Shown piece by piece: positions 1 to 10,586 of a stretch of DNA of 64,000 nt (positions are counted from its first letter, which is position 1; the number at the start of each line of letters is the position of its first letter). The translations under genes and the position numbers were made by a program. The notes below the pieces were generated by a model that saw only the letters and a program-made list of their open reading frames with translations, ran no database searches and had not been told where the DNA came from. The stretch spans positions 124,001 through 188,000 of the forward strand of contig NZ_MSTQ01000003.1 of the NCBI RefSeq assembly GCF_001945365.1. The letters run 5' to 3'. The DNA comes from Pseudomonas reinekei (GTDB taxonomy: Bacteria > Pseudomonadota > Gammaproteobacteria > Pseudomonadales > Pseudomonadaceae).

Positions 1-72
1 GGAGCGAGCCTGCTCGCGAAGGCGGACTGACATTCACTATGGATGTCGACTGCGAGCAGGCCCGCCCCCACA
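1..72. repeat. REP-like inverted repeat pair, cut by window edge
   Basis: Arms at about 9-17 and 52-60 are reverse complements (cctgctcgc and gcgagcagg), separated by a short spacer. The same core recurs at 7553-7588 and 18468-18557. This is the common pseudomonad REP type built on GGAGCGAGCCTGCTCGC. The left end probably continues outside the window. Confidence 0.7.
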
Positions 73-117
73 GGTTTATGCGCGGTATGAAAAATCTCCT
101 CAAAAACGACCTCCACC

Positions 118-235
118 TGTACTGAAAGCGCTACAGCGGAACGATATCGCTACACCTCTCTCTGATCAGCGCTGCACAAGGCTTTGATCCACATACGCTT
201 TTATCCGCGACAGATGCCGTATCGATTTCGCTACA
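118..235. promoter_or_regulatory. Three GcsR-like operator palindromes upstream of gcvH
   Basis: Three 18-bp imperfect palindromes lie at 118-135 (TGTACTGAAAGCGCTACA), 137-154 (CGGAACGATATCGCTACA) and 218-235 (CGTATCGATTTCGCTACA). Read on the minus strand, the second is TGTAGCG-N4-CGTTCCG. This is very close to the TGTAACG-N4-CGTTCCG site I recall for GcsR, the glycine-responsive sigma-54 activator of the P. aeruginosa gcv operon. They stand 64-181 bp upstream of a sigma-54 promoter, the usual place for enhancer sites. That they bind a GcsR homologue is inference; no gcsR gene is in the window. Confidence 0.72.
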
Positions 236-298
236 GACAGCATTGACCAGCCTTCCAAAAAACACCCTAAATCATTGATTCAAATAACAAAAATAACA

Positions 299-316
299 TT
301 GGCCGCGATCTTGCTA
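299..316 (+). promoter_or_regulatory. Sigma-54 (-24/-12) promoter of the gcv operon
   Basis: The sequence TTGGCCGCGATCTTGCTA has GG at 301-302 and GC at 313-314, ten bases apart as RpoN promoters require. The TTGC element matches the -12 consensus well. It lies about 80 bp before the gcvH start and downstream of the three GcsR-like palindromes. This predicts glycine-inducible, RpoN-dependent transcription of gcvH-gcvP-sdaA-gcvT. Confidence 0.8.
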
Positions 317-395
317 TATAGAGCCCCATAAGCAGGGCATCGCCCAAGCATTCAATCGCGTCCACCAGACGAGTCTGGCCCCTTTAGGAGTTTCC

Positions 396-779
396 ATGAG
401 CGAGTTGCGTTTTACTGAAGATCACGAATGGCTGCGCACCGAAGCTGACGGCAGCGTCACAGTCGGTATCACCGCTTTCGCACAAAACGCCTTGGGCGAC
501 GTGGTTTTCGTACAACTGCCTGAACTGCAGTCCTACGACAAAGGCGCCGAAGCCGCTACCGTGGAATCGGTAAAAGCCGCCAGCGGCGTGTACATGCCGC
601 TCGACGGCGAAGTGCTGGCAGTGAACCCGGCGCTGGACAGCAGCCCTGAACTGGTCAACGAAGATCCGCTGGGCGAAGGCTGGTTCTTCCGCTTCAAACC
701 TGCCGATGCCGCCGCTGTCGGCCAACTGCTGGATCAAGACGCCTACGACCGCCTGATCAAAGCCCAAGCCGAAGCCTGA
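396..779 (+). CDS. gcvH: Glycine cleavage system H protein
   Basis: GcvH carries the aminomethyl group on a lipoyl arm between GcvP, GcvT and lipoamide dehydrogenase in the cytoplasmic glycine cleavage complex. The 127-residue protein has the usual length and opens with the family pattern ...FTEDHEWLR. The lipoylated lysine is Lys60 in the motif ESVKAASG. A good ribosome site (TAGGAG) precedes the ATG. It is the first gene of a four-gene operon, with gcvP starting 11 bp later. The sigma-54 promoter and GcsR-like sites mark it as the catabolic, glycine-induced gcv set (the gcvH2 type of P. aeruginosa) rather than a constitutive copy. Confidence 0.97.
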   Translation: MSELRFTEDHEWLRTEADGSVTVGITAFAQNALGDVVFVQLPELQSYDKGAEAATVESVKAASGVYMPLDGEVLAVNPALDSSPELVNEDPLGEGWFFRFKPADAAAVGQLLDQDAYDRLIKAQAEA

Positions 780-790
780 GGAGCACTGAC

Positions 791-3658
791 ATGACCCAGA
801 TTAATCCTGCCGTTGTAAACATAAGTACCGCCAACGAATTCATCGCCCGTCACATCGGCCCGCGCGCCGGCGACGAGCAAGCCATGCTCAACAGCCTGGG
901 CTTCGACTCGCTGGAAGCCCTGAGCGCCAGCGTGATTCCGGACAGCATCAAAGGCACCAGCGTACTGGGCCTGGAAGACGGCCTCAGCGAAGCTGACGCC
1001 CTGGCGCTGATCAAGTCCATCGCCGGCAAGAACCAGCTGTTCAAGACCTTCATCGGCCAGGGCTACTACGGCACCCACACGCCGTCGCCGATCCTGCGCA
1101 ACCTGCTGGAAAACCCGGCCTGGTACACCGCCTACACCCCGTACCAGCCAGAAATTTCCCAAGGCCGTCTCGAAGCGCTGCTGAACTTCCAGACCCTGAT
1201 CAGCGACCTCACCGGCCTGCCGATCGCCAACGCTTCGCTGCTCGACGAAGCCACTGCCGCTGCCGAAGCGATGACCTTCTGCAAACGCCTGAGCAAGAAC
1301 AAAGGCAGCCACCAGTTCTTCGCCTCCGTGCATTGCCACCCGCAAACCCTCGACGTCCTGCGCACCCGTGCCGAGCCACTGGGCATCGACGTTGTGGTCG
1401 GCGACGAGCGCGAATTGAGCGACGTGACGCCGTTCTTCGGCGCGCTGCTGCAATACCCGGCGAGCAACGGTGATGTGTTCGACTACCGCGAACTGACCGA
1501 ACGCTTCCACACCGCCAACGCGCTGGTGGCGGTGGCCGCCGACCTGCTGGCCCTGACCGTACTCACCCCGCCGGGCGAATTCGGTGCCGACGTGGCCATC
1601 GGCAGCGCGCAACGCTTCGGCGTGCCACTGGGCTTCGGTGGCCCGCACGCGGCTTACTTCTCCACCAAGGACGCGTTCAAGCGTGACATGCCGGGCCGTC
1701 TGGTCGGTGTCTCCGTGGACCGTTTCGGCAAGCCGGCCCTGCGCCTGGCGATGCAGACCCGCGAGCAACACATCCGCCGCGAAAAGGCCACGTCCAACAT
1801 CTGCACCGCGCAAGTGCTGCTGGCCAACATCGCCAGCATGTACGCCGTGTACCACGGCCCTAAAGGCCTGACCCAGATCGCCAACCGCGTGCATCACCTG
1901 ACCGCGATCCTGGCCAAAGGCCTGACCGCTCTGGGCCTGAACGTCGAACAGCAAAACTTCTTCGACACCCTGACCGTGGCCACCGGTGCCGACACCGCCA
2001 CATTGCACGAGCAGGCACGCGCCCAACAGATCAACCTGCGCGTGGTCGACGCTGAGCGTCTGGGCCTGTCCCTCGACGAAACCAGCACCCAGGCCGACGT
2101 TGAAACCCTGTGGGCCTTGCTGTCCAACGGCAAAACCCTGCCGGACTTCGCTGCCCTCGCTGCTTCGGCCGTCAGCACGATCCCGGCTGCGCTGGTACGC
2201 CAGTCGCCAATCCTCAGCCATCCAGTGTTCAATCGTTACCACTCGGAAACCGAGCTGATGCGCTACCTGCGCAAGCTCGCCGACAAAGACCTGGCCCTGG
2301 ACCGCACCATGATCCCGCTGGGTTCGTGCACCATGAAACTCAACGCTGCCAGCGAAATGATTCCGGTGACCTGGGCTGAATTCGGCGCATTGCACCCGTT
2401 CGCCCCTGCCGAGCAAAGCGCCGGTTACCAGCAACTGACTGATGAACTGGAAGCGATGCTCTGCGCCGCCACCGGTTACGATTCGATCTCGCTGCAACCG
2501 AACGCCGGTTCCCAAGGTGAATATGCAGGTCTGCTGGCGATTCGCGCCTACCACCAGAGCCGTGGCGAAGACCGTCGCGACATCTGCCTGATCCCGTCGT
2601 CGGCCCATGGCACCAACCCGGCCACCGCACAAATGGCCGGCATGCGCGTAGTCGTGACCGCGTGCGACGCTCGCGGCAACGTCGACATCGAAGACCTGCG
2701 CGCCAAGGCCATCGAGCACCGCGAACACCTTGCCGCGCTGATGATCACCTACCCGTCAACCCACGGCGTGTTCGAAGAAGGCATCCGCGAGATCTGCGGC
2801 ATCATTCACGACAACGGCGGCCAGGTGTACATCGACGGCGCCAACATGAACGCCATGGTCGGTCTCTGCGCACCGGGCAAGTTCGGCGGCGACGTTTCGC
2901 ACCTGAACCTGCACAAAACCTTCTGCATCCCGCACGGCGGTGGCGGCCCGGGTGTTGGCCCGATCGGCGTGAAATCGCACCTGACCCCGTTCCTGCCGGG
3001 CCACGCCCAGATGGAGCGCAAGGAAGGCGCGGTCTGCGCGGCACCGTTCGGCAGCGCAAGTATTTTGCCGATCACCTGGATGTACATTCGCATGATGGGC
3101 GGCGCAGGCTTGAAGCGCGCTTCGCAGTTGGCGATCCTGAATGCCAACTACATTTCCCGTCGCCTCGAAGAGCACTACCCAGTGCTGTACACCGGCAGCA
3201 ACGGCCTGGTGGCGCACGAGTGCATCCTCGACCTGCGCCCGCTGAAAGACAGCAGCGGCATCAGCGTCGATGACGTCGCCAAGCGTCTGATCGACTTCGG
3301 TTTCCACGCGCCGACCATGTCGTTCCCGGTGGCGGGCACGTTGATGATCGAGCCGACCGAAAGTGAATCCAAGGAAGAACTGGATCGATTCTGCGACGCC
3401 ATGATCCGCATCCGCGAAGAAATCCGCGCAGTGGAAAACGGCACCCTGGACAAGGACGACAACCCACTGAAAAACGCCCCGCACACCGCGGCGGAGCTGG
3501 TCGGTGAGTGGTCGCACCCGTACAGCCGCGAGCAAGCGGTGTACCCGGTTGCCTCGCTGATCGAAGGCAAGTACTGGCCACCGGTCGGTCGTGTCGACAA
3601 CGTGTTCGGCGATCGCAACCTGGTCTGCGCCTGCCCGTCGATCGAAAGCTACGCTTAA
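791..3658 (+). CDS. gcvP: Glycine dehydrogenase (decarboxylating), P protein
   Basis: GcvP is the PLP-dependent P protein. It decarboxylates glycine and passes the aminomethyl group to the lipoyl arm of GcvH. The 955-residue length is that of the fused single-chain form, which has two aminotransferase-fold halves. The PLP lysine is Lys709 in [16 protein letters not shown], a strongly conserved family motif, and [15 protein letters not shown] is also present in the second half. The start follows gcvH by 11 bp with a GAGGAG ribosome site, so the two are almost certainly cotranscribed. Downstream, before sdaA, lie two hairpins (3668-3689 and 3712-3743). In P. aeruginosa, as I recall, a glyA copy sits there; here it is missing. 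Confidence 0.97.
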   Translation: MTQINPAVVNISTANEFIARHIGPRAGDEQAMLNSLGFDSLEALSASVIPDSIKGTSVLGLEDGLSEADALALIKSIAGKNQLFKTFIGQGYYGTHTPSPILRNLLENPAWYTAYTPYQPEISQGRLEALLNFQTLISDLTGLPIANASLLDEATAAAEAMTFCKRLSKNKGSHQFFASVHCHPQTLDVLRTRAEPLGIDVVVGDERELSDVTPFFGALLQYPASNGDVFDYRELTERFHTANALVAVAADLLALTVLTPPGEFGADVAIGSAQRFGVPLGFGGPHAAYFSTKDAFKRDMPGRLVGVSVDRFGKPALRLAMQTREQHIRREKATSNICTAQVLLANIASMYAVYHGPKGLTQIANRVHHLTAILAKGLTALGLNVEQQNFFDTLTVATGADTATLHEQARAQQINLRVVDAERLGLSLDETSTQADVETLWALLSNGKTLPDFAALAASAVSTIPAALVRQSPILSHPVFNRYHSETELMRYLRKLADKDLALDRTMIPLGSCTMKLNAASEMIPVTWAEFGALHPFAPAEQSAGYQQLTDELEAMLCAATGYDSISLQPNAGSQGEYAGLLAIRAYHQSRGEDRRDICLIPSSAHGTNPATAQMAGMRVVVTACDARGNVDIEDLRAKAIEHREHLAALMITYPSTHGVFEEGIREICGIIHDNGGQVYIDGANMNAMVGLCAPGKFGGDVSHLNLHKTFCIPHGGGGPGVGPIGVKSHLTPFLPGHAQMERKEGAVCAAPFGSASILPITWMYIRMMGGAGLKRASQLAILNANYISRRLEEHYPVLYTGSNGLVAHECILDLRPLKDSSGISVDDVAKRLIDFGFHAPTMSFPVAGTLMIEPTESESKEELDRFCDAMIRIREEIRAVENGTLDKDDNPLKNAPHTAAELVGEWSHPYSREQAVYPVASLIEGKYWPPVGRVDNVFGDRNLVCACPSIESYA

Positions 3659-3667
3659 ACGAATGAG

Positions 3668-3689
3668 GGGGGCGGGTTTACCCGCCCCC
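3668..3689 (+). terminator. GC-rich hairpin after gcvP, possible attenuator
   Basis: GGGGGCGGG and CCCGCCCCC form a strong stem around TTTA a few bases after the gcvP stop codon. No T-run follows, so it is a weak terminator at best. It may slow RNase decay or separate gcvHP from sdaA-gcvT expression. Confidence 0.45.
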
Positions 3690-3711
3690 ACTTCCACGAA
3701 CACCGCTCCCC

Positions 3712-3743
3712 CCTGTAGGAGCTGGCTTGCCAGCTCCTACAGG
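3712..3743. repeat. REP-like hairpin between gcvP and sdaA
   Basis: A perfect palindrome with 14-bp arms (CCTGTAGGAGCTGG and its complement) surrounds the loop CTTG. This is the GTAGGAGCTGGCTTGCCAGC type common between pseudomonad genes. Confidence 0.8.
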
Positions 3744-3793
3744 ATCTCCACAAGATTTGCGCCAATTCCTATAACAAGAAACCGGAGAACCTC

Positions 3794-5170
<1,377 letters not shown>

Positions 5171-5206
5171 TGCACGCTCATCTGCACCCATCTTCAGGAG
5201 CTGAAT

Positions 5207-6331
5207 ATGTCCACCGAACAACTGTTGAAAACCCCATTGCATGCGCTACACATCGAGCTCGCCGCGCGCATGGTGCCGTTCGCCGGCTACGACATGCCTG
5301 TGCAATATCCGCTGGGCGTGATGAAGGAACACCAGCACACCCGCGACCAGGCCGGCCTGTTCGATGTGTCGCACATGGGCCAGATTCGCCTGACCGGCGC
5401 CAATGCCGCCAAGGCCCTGGAAACCCTGGTGCCGGTGGACATCATCGACCTGCCTGTGGGCATGCAGCGCTACGCGATGTTCACCAATGAGACCGGAGGC
5501 ATCCTCGACGACCTGATGGTCGCCAACCTGGGTAACGACGAACTGTTCCTGGTGGTCAACGCCGCGTGCAAGGATCAAGACCTGGCGCACCTGCGCAAGC
5601 ACATTGGCGAGCAGTGCAGCATCGAGCCGCTGTTCGAAGAACGCGCCCTGCTCGCCCTGCAAGGGCCGGCGGCCGTGACGGTACTGGCACGTCTGGCGCC
5701 GGAAGTGGCGAAGATGACCTTCATGCAGTTCGCCCGCGTAACAATGCTGGGCGTGGACTGTTTCGTCAGCCGCTCGGGTTACACCGGTGAAGACGGCTTC
5801 GAAATCTCCGTGCCGGCCGACAACGCCGAAGCCCTGGCCCGCGCCCTGCTGGCGGAGCCGGAAGTCGAAGCCATCGGCCTCGGCGCGCGTGACTCCCTGC
5901 GCCTGGAAGCCGGCCTGTGCCTTTACGGCCACGACATGAACACCGACACCACCCCGATCGAAGCCAGCCTGCTGTGGGCCATCTCCAAGCCGCGTCGCGC
6001 CGAAGGCGCGCGTGCCGGTGGTTTTCCTGGTGCTGAAAGGGTATTCGCCCAGCAACAAGGCGGTGTCAGCCGCAAACGCGTCGGCCTGCTGCCGCAAGAA
6101 CGCACCCCGGTGCGCGAAGGCGCTGAGATCGTCAACGAAGCTGGCGAGATCATCGGCAGCGTCTGCAGCGGTGGTTTCGGGCCGACGTTGGGCGCACCGC
6201 TGGCCATGGGTTACGTCGACAGCGCGTATGTCGCTCTCGACACACCGGTGTGGGCGATCGTTCGTGGGAAAAAGGTGGCTTTGCTTGTAAGCAAAATGCC
6301 ATTTGTTCCACAACGCTACTATCGTGGCTGA
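5207..6331 (+). CDS. gcvT: Glycine cleavage system T protein (aminomethyltransferase)
   Basis: GcvT moves the methylene carbon from the H-protein arm to tetrahydrofolate and releases ammonia. The 374-residue protein has the usual N-terminal folate-binding motif ([14 protein letters not shown]), the VSHMGQI segment and a C-terminal barrel domain ([10 protein letters not shown]). The start ATG has a clear CAGGAG ribosome site. It is the last gene of the operon. No strong terminator follows; an inverted repeat at 6353-6392 lies just after it. It completes the H, P and T parts; the L protein is not in the window, as is usual. Confidence 0.96.
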   Translation: MSTEQLLKTPLHALHIELAARMVPFAGYDMPVQYPLGVMKEHQHTRDQAGLFDVSHMGQIRLTGANAAKALETLVPVDIIDLPVGMQRYAMFTNETGGILDDLMVANLGNDELFLVVNAACKDQDLAHLRKHIGEQCSIEPLFEERALLALQGPAAVTVLARLAPEVAKMTFMQFARVTMLGVDCFVSRSGYTGEDGFEISVPADNAEALARALLAEPEVEAIGLGARDSLRLEAGLCLYGHDMNTDTTPIEASLLWAISKPRRAEGARAGGFPGAERVFAQQQGGVSRKRVGLLPQERTPVREGAEIVNEAGEIIGSVCSGGFGPTLGAPLAMGYVDSAYVALDTPVWAIVRGKKVALLVSKMPFVPQRYYRG

Positions 6332-6735
6332 TCAACTGTTCCTATAAGTAACGCAGTTGCGCTTACAACGCACTAATGTGTAACGCAACTGCCATAAAAT
6401 AGTGCATCGTTTGGCTCTAAGCTTCGATTATGAACTTTGCTTATAACGATCGAAAACAATTGAACAGGACGATCGCATAAGCCAGCACTAGTTGGCATAT
6501 TCATGCCAGCAAGGCGAGCAAATCCGGGCCTTTCACAGGGCTTGTTTTTTCTCCCGTAGTTGGCGTAGAGTTTGTTCACTGTGTTTGCATGGGTCGCTTG
6601 GAATCGTGACCTGGGCAGTAGCCTACAAGTTAGCTACATCCCGTTCGACGTCTTCTTACTCTCCTGCAACCAGCCCCAGTACTCTTTCATGAGAAGGAGA
6701 CTGTCATTAATTTTTTGCGTCAAAGGAAATAAGAA
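6332..6735 (+). other. Long leader and intergenic region before the cold-shock gene
   Basis: This 404-bp stretch has no convincing gene. Its first part holds the inverted repeat GCAGTTGCG (6353-6361) and CGCAACTGC (6384-6392). The region nearest the cold-shock gene is pyrimidine- and T-rich. It most likely contains the promoter and a long 5' untranslated leader, as is known for cspA-type mRNAs, whose folding responds to temperature. I could not fix the transcription start. Confidence 0.5.
6353..6392. repeat. 9-bp inverted repeat after gcvT
   Basis: Perfect arms GCAGTTGCG and CGCAACTGC are separated by 22 bp, which also contain two copies of AACGCA. No T-run follows, so a terminator is unlikely. 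An operator for the downstream cold-shock gene or a mRNA-stabilising hairpin is possible. Confidence 0.5.
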
Positions 6736-6948
6736 ATGTCCCAACGTCAGAGCGGTACCGTCAAGTGGTTTAACGACGAGAAAGGTTTTGGTTTTATCAC
6801 TCCTGAAAGCGGTCCGGATCTGTTCGTGCATTTCCGCGCCATCCAGGGCAACGGCTTCAAGAGCCTGAAAGAAGGCCAGAAAGTGACTTTCGTTGCTGTG
6901 CAGGGCCAGAAAGGCATGCAGGCTGACGAAGTACAAGCAGAAGCCTAA
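6736..6948 (+). CDS. Cold-shock protein, CspA family
   Basis: A single cold-shock domain of 70 residues that binds single-stranded nucleic acid and acts as an RNA chaperone. Both RNA-binding motifs are present: KGFGFI (RNP1) and LFVHFRAI (RNP2), after the usual GTVKWFN start. The ribosome site AGGAAAT lies before the ATG. A long leader precedes it and a strong terminator follows, so it is a single-gene transcript. Its domain is closely similar to the C-terminal domain of the membrane-bound protein at 23060-23662. Which csp/cap paralogue it is cannot be told from sequence alone. Confidence 0.95.
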   Translation: MSQRQSGTVKWFNDEKGFGFITPESGPDLFVHFRAIQGNGFKSLKEGQKVTFVAVQGQKGMQADEVQAEA

Positions 6949-6960
6949 TCTTCTGTAACG

Positions 6961-6995
6961 AAAAAGCCCCTGATGCTGACATCAGGGGCTTTTTT
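6961..6995 (+). terminator. Rho-independent terminator of the cold-shock gene
   Basis: The stem AGCCCCTGAT / ATCAGGGGCT around a short loop is followed by TTTTTT. Confidence 0.93.
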
Positions 6996-7044
6996 GTGCG
7001 CGTAAATCCGTAAAATGGCTTCTTTTTTCCGCCGAGAACACCTC

Positions 7045-7533
7045 ATGTCGAAACACCTGCTTACCCCCCAGGGCGAATTTCCTGCCGCTGGCCTGGGTCG
7101 TCGTCTGGCAGCGATGTTCTATGACTTTCTTCTGTGCACCGCCCTGCTGATCGTCACCAGCGGCGTTTACAAGATGATCCAGATGGCGATCATCGGCGAA
7201 GAGAAAATGCGTACCCTGACCGAAGCCGGCGCACTGGACGGTGACCCGCTGCTGTCGACGGTGTTGCTGTTCGTTCTATTCGGCTTTTTCGCCAAATTCT
7301 GGACTTATTCGGGGCAGACCCTCGGCATGCAGGTCTGGTGCATCCGCGTGCAGAATGCTGACGGCTCGTCCATCAGCCTGTGGCAGGCGCTGCTGCGCTT
7401 CGTGGTATCGATCGCGTCGCTGCTATGTGTAGGCATGGGGTTCATCTGGTCGCTGTTCGACAAACAGAAACGCAGCTGGCATGACATGTACTCCAATACA
7501 CAGCTGGTGCGCATTCCGAAGAAGACCAAATAG
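7045..7533 (+). CDS. RDD family membrane protein
   Basis: An integral membrane protein of 162 residues with the RDD-type arrangement: an early Arg (GLGRRLAAMFYDFLL, with Asp in the first helix) and about three hydrophobic segments, near residues 20-42, 65-85 and 115-135. The family is widespread; its role is largely unknown, with ion transport suggested for some members. I chose the ATG at 7045 rather than 7015 because the extra ten residues are not hydrophobic and overlap the cold-shock terminator zone. It is a single gene, convergent with nadA, and ends in a REP hairpin that also works as a terminator. A second RDD protein is at 48796. Confidence 0.85.
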   Translation: MSKHLLTPQGEFPAAGLGRRLAAMFYDFLLCTALLIVTSGVYKMIQMAIIGEEKMRTLTEAGALDGDPLLSTVLLFVLFGFFAKFWTYSGQTLGMQVWCIRVQNADGSSISLWQALLRFVVSIASLLCVGMGFIWSLFDKQKRSWHDMYSNTQLVRIPKKTK

Positions 7534-7552
7534 TCCCGCCATACGAAAACCA

Positions 7553-7588
7553 CTGTGGGAGCGAGCCTGCTCGCTCCCACAGTTTTTT
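7553..7588 (+). terminator. REP-type hairpin acting as terminator between RDD gene and nadA
   Basis: CTGTGGGAGCGAGC pairs with GCTCGCTCCCACAG across a short loop and runs into TTTTTT. It carries the REP core seen at 1-72 and 18468-18557, and it sits between convergent genes, so it can end transcription from the plus strand. Confidence 0.85.
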
Positions 7589-7608
7589 GCGACCTAAACG
7601 GAGAGACG

Positions 7609-8667
7609 TTAAGCGTTACCGGCCAATTTCATCCGCGCAGCCTGGGTGAAATCGAGCATGCGTTTCAACGGGCGAATCGCCTGAGGAATCAGCGCCGGGT
7701 CGACAAAGATCTCGTTCGCCCCCTCCTTCAAGCTCTTCAGCGTGCGCTCAAGGGTATTCATCGCCATCCACGGGCAGTGCGCGCAGCTTCGGCATGCAGC
7801 GCCATTACCCGCCGTAGGCGCTTCGATAAAGACTTTGTCCGGGCACAGCTGCTGCATCTTGTAGAAGATGCCACGATCGGTCGCGACAATCAGCGTCTTG
7901 TTCGGCAGGGACTGGGCCGCGGCGATCAACTGACTGGTGGACCCAACGGCGTCTGCCAACTCGATCACCGAGGTCGGCGATTCGGGATGCACCAGGATTG
8001 CCGCATCCGGGTACAGCGCCTTCATGTCTTCAAGCTGCTTGGACTTGAACTCTTCGTGAACGATGCACGCACCGTCCCACAGCAGCATGTCGGCCCCGGT
8101 CTGGCGCTGGATGTAGGTGCCCAGATGTTTGTCCGGGCCCCAGATGATGGTTTCACCGTTATCCATCAGGCTTTCGACGATTTCCAGCGCGCAGCTGGAA
8201 GTCACTACCCAGTCAGCCCGGGCTTTGACCGCAGCCGAAGTATTGGCGTAAACCACGACCGTGCGCTCTGGATGCTGATCACAGAACGCGGAAAACTCAT
8301 CAACCGGGCAACCCAGGTCCAGCGAGCAAGTCGCCTCCAGGGTCGGCATCAGGATACGTTTTTCGGGATTGAGGATTTTGGCCGTCTCGCCCATGAATTT
8401 CACACCGGCGACGACCACGGTCTTGGCCGGGTGAGCATTGCCGAAACGGGCCATCTCCAGCGAATCGGAGACACAGCCACCGGTTTCTTCGGCCAGGGCC
8501 TGAATAACCGGATCGCAATAGAAGTGAGCCACCAGCACCGCGTCCTGAGCCTTGAGCTCGGCAGCGATGGCAGCACGGTAATGAGCTTCCTCATCGGCGG
8601 TCAGCGGCTTGGGCTGCTTGGCGTCGAGGTGGGCTTGAACCAGAAGGCGTTCGGAAATCTGCGTCAT
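7609..8667 (-). CDS. nadA: Quinolinate synthase A
   Basis: NadA condenses iminoaspartate with dihydroxyacetone phosphate to quinolinate in de novo NAD synthesis, with a 4Fe-4S cluster. The 352-residue protein shows the conserved segments [30 protein letters not shown] and GCPVDEF. The C-terminal [13 protein letters not shown] supplies cluster-binding cysteine. The start is MTQISERLL; the longer frame to 8772 adds 35 unrelated residues. Single gene, lying between the RDD gene and tRNA-Lys. Confidence 0.97.
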   Translation of the reverse strand: MTQISERLLVQAHLDAKQPKPLTADEEAHYRAAIAAELKAQDAVLVAHFYCDPVIQALAEETGGCVSDSLEMARFGNAHPAKTVVVAGVKFMGETAKILNPEKRILMPTLEATCSLDLGCPVDEFSAFCDQHPERTVVVYANTSAAVKARADWVVTSSCALEIVESLMDNGETIIWGPDKHLGTYIQRQTGADMLLWDGACIVHEEFKSKQLEDMKALYPDAAILVHPESPTSVIELADAVGSTSQLIAAAQSLPNKTLIVATDRGIFYKMQQLCPDKVFIEAPTAGNGAACRSCAHCPWMAMNTLERTLKSLKEGANEIFVDPALIPQAIRPLKRMLDFTQAARMKLAGNA

Positions 8668-8939
8668 GTTCGCAAGACCTGCAGGCGCATTCGCGCGAAA
8701 GTCGAGTATACACCCGGCTCCGGACCCTTCAGGGTACCGCCGGGAAAGTGAGTATTCATCAGGCACGGACAACGTTGAAGCTGCGCAAGGCTACAGAATA
8801 TCCGGTGGATGCAAAAGATGATTCTGACCTGCGTCATGCAGCGCCGCTTCAGGATTGGGCAAACACAAATCGCGGGCAAAAAAAAATCCGGAAATCCTCA
8901 CTTTCGTGGGCCTTCCAGACTTTTAAAACTGCTTGAAAA
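8668..8939. other. Intergenic region between nadA and tRNA-Lys
   Basis: These 272 bp hold no gene I can support. They are the sequence next to the 3' end of tRNA-Lys, where integrative elements would insert. I see no integrase remnant and no second copy of the tRNA 3' end here. Confidence 0.5.
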
Positions 8940-9015
8940 TGGTGGGTCGTGTGGGATTCGAACCTACGACCAATTGGTTAAAAGCCAACTGCTCTACCAA
9001 CTGAGCTAACGACCC
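8940..9015 (-). tRNA. tRNA-Lys(TTT)
   Basis: On the minus strand the 76-nt sequence starts GGGTCGTTAGCTCAG and ends CGACCCACCA. Acceptor arms GGGTCGT / ACGACCC pair, the D arm TTAGCTCAGTTGGTAGAGCA and T loop GGTTCGAATCC are canonical, and the anticodon loop reads CTTTTAA with anticodon TTT. The CCA end is encoded. It lies beside queC, as in other pseudomonads, where this tRNA is a known insertion site for genomic islands. Confidence 0.97.
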
Positions 9016-9032
9016 GCTGTGTGGTGGCGCGT

Positions 9033-9060
9033 ATAATACTGATTTTTAAGGACTATTCAA
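9033..9060 (-). promoter_or_regulatory. Sigma-70 promoter of tRNA-Lys
   Basis: On the minus strand TTGAAT (-35, at 9055-9060) and TATTAT (-10, at 9033-9038) are 16 bp apart. A GC-rich discriminator follows before the tRNA starts at 9015, as is typical of stable-RNA promoters. Confidence 0.7.
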
Positions 9061-9078
9061 CACCTATTTTGAAATAAA

Positions 9079-9771
9079 TTAAAAATAAGGTGTAGGGTCG
9101 CTAATTCCGGCCGCCGCAAAGCCTTCCGCACGCAATCTGCAGCTGTCGCATTTGCCGCAGGCACGGCCGTCATCGTCGGCCTGATAGCAGGAAACCGTCA
9201 GCCCGTAATTCACGCCAAGCTTGGTGCCCGCTTGGACGATCTGCGCCTTGCTGAGGTTTTGCAGCGGTGCCTGAATGCGGAAACCGTTACCCTCGACACC
9301 GGCCTTGGTCGCCAGATTGGCCATGCGCTCGAAAGACTCGATGAACTCGGGGCGGCAGTCCGGGTAGCCAGAGTAATCCACCGCGTTGACACCGATGAAG
9401 ATATCGCGTGCGCCAAGCACTTCAGCCCAGCCCAGCGCCAGGGACAAAAACACCGTGTTGCGCGCCGGCACGTAAGTCACCGGAATGCCTTCACCCAGTT
9501 CCTCAGGAATATCGATACTGCTGTCCGTCAGCGCCGAGCCCCCCATGCCGTTGAAGTTGAGCCCGATGACCTTGTGCTCGACCACACCCAAATCACGGGC
9601 GACGCGCTCGGCAGCGTACAACTCAGCGTGAGAACGCTGACCGTAATCGAAACTCATGGTGTAGCAGCTGTAACCTTCGGCGCGAGCCATGGCCACGACA
9701 GTTGCAGAGTCCAGGCCACCGGAGAGCAGGATGACCGCACGTTTATCCGTAGTGTTCAGTTGTTCAGTCAT
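9079..9771 (-). CDS. queC: 7-cyano-7-deazaguanine synthase
   Basis: QueC makes preQ0 from 7-carboxy-7-deazaguanine, ATP and ammonia on the way to queuosine in tRNA. The 230-residue protein has the PP-loop ATP motif [10 protein letters not shown] near the N-terminus. Near the C-terminus are zinc-binding cysteines in [18 protein letters not shown]. The start [11 protein letters not shown] is chosen because the upstream extension overlaps queE out of frame. queE ends 2 bp before this start, so the two are coupled; both belong to the same pathway. Confidence 0.96.
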   Translation of the reverse strand: MTEQLNTTDKRAVILLSGGLDSATVVAMARAEGYSCYTMSFDYGQRSHAELYAAERVARDLGVVEHKVIGLNFNGMGGSALTDSSIDIPEELGEGIPVTYVPARNTVFLSLALGWAEVLGARDIFIGVNAVDYSGYPDCRPEFIESFERMANLATKAGVEGNGFRIQAPLQNLSKAQIVQAGTKLGVNYGLTVSCYQADDDGRACGKCDSCRLRAEGFAAAGISDPTPYF

Positions 9772-9772
9772 T

Positions 9773-10420
9773 TCAGCGCCCCGGCTCGTCATTCCATAGA
9801 TATTTATGCAGCTGCAATTGCAAGCGCACTGGCAGGTTATCCGCCACGACCCAGTCCGCCAGATCCCGAGCATTCAGATCATGGTGACTTGGCGAGAACA
9901 GGACTTCACCGGCGCGCTGGTCCAGACCGTACTGGATCAGTTTGGACACGGACCAGTCGTAGTCCTCCCGGGAACAGATCACAAACTTCACCTGGTCGTT
10001 AGGCGTGAGCAGCTCAATGTTTTCATAGCGATTGCGATGTGCTTCCTTCGAACCCGGGGTTTTCAGGTCGACAACGCGACTGACCCGGGAATCTACCGCC
10101 GAGATATCGATAGAGCCACTGGTTTCCAGTGACACTTCGTAACCGGCGTCGCACAAGCGCTTGAGCAATGGGATGGCGTTGGGTTGCGCCAGGGGCTCGC
10201 CGCCCGTGACACACACATAACGCGGACGGTAACCGGCCACCTGCTCGAGGATATCGTCGAGGGTGCGGATGGTGCCGCCGGTGAATGCGTAAGCGCTGTC
10301 ACAGTACTGACAACGCAGAGGGCAACCGGTCAGGCGCACAAAAACAGTGGGCAGGCCAGCCGTCCGCGTTTCACCCTGCAACGAGTAAAAAACTTCGGTA
10401 ATTCTCAATGTGTCTTGCAT
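9773..10420 (-). CDS. queE: 7-carboxy-7-deazaguanine synthase
   Basis: A radical-SAM enzyme that rearranges carboxy-tetrahydropterin to 7-carboxy-7-deazaguanine. The 215-residue protein has the QueE-type variant cluster motif CPLRCQYC (CX3CX2C) early on, after [17 protein letters not shown], and a GGEPL SAM motif. I chose the ATG at 10420 ([17 protein letters not shown]); a GTG at 10429 would add three residues. It is translationally linked to queC. Transcription probably starts in the 166-bp gap before cpoB, where the cpoB terminator also lies. Confidence 0.95.
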   Translation of the reverse strand: MQDTLRITEVFYSLQGETRTAGLPTVFVRLTGCPLRCQYCDSAYAFTGGTIRTLDDILEQVAGYRPRYVCVTGGEPLAQPNAIPLLKRLCDAGYEVSLETSGSIDISAVDSRVSRVVDLKTPGSKEAHRNRYENIELLTPNDQVKFVICSREDYDWSVSKLIQYGLDQRAGEVLFSPSHHDLNARDLADWVVADNLPVRLQLQLHKYLWNDEPGR

Positions 10421-10538
10421 AGTCGCCACGGGCGTAACAGCTAAACAGGCTGTCCGCCTCCGTCAGGCACTTCAAGGAACCCCGGCAATGCGCAGATCCC
10501 AAAAAGCGTGTTTCATAAAAAGGGCGTGAATTCTAACG

Positions 10539-10563
10539 AAAAAACCCGCGACAAGCGCGGGTT
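10539..10563 (-). terminator. Terminator after cpoB
   Basis: On the minus strand CCCGCG and CGCGGG form a stem followed by TTTTTT (the A-run at 10539-10544). It closes the tol-pal-cpoB unit before queE. Confidence 0.88.
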
Positions 10564-10586
10564 TCTTCGAAACGGTGCAAACAGGC

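Noticed and set aside
743..2728. 661-residue open frame antisense to gcvP
   Set aside because: It mirrors the real gene's codons in GC-rich DNA, has no known motif and no ribosome site; gcvP is certain.
396..3658. Glycine riboswitch before gcvH
   Set aside because: The roughly 70-base leader after the sigma-54 promoter is too short for a glycine aptamer; control is better explained by the GcsR-like sites.
5923..6290. Possible frameshift or alternate end in gcvT because of overlapping frames
   Set aside because: The main frame runs unbroken with conserved motifs to the normal length of 374 residues.
7555..8751. 398-residue frame antisense to nadA
   Set aside because: It begins inside a REP hairpin and mirrors nadA; no domain is recognisable.
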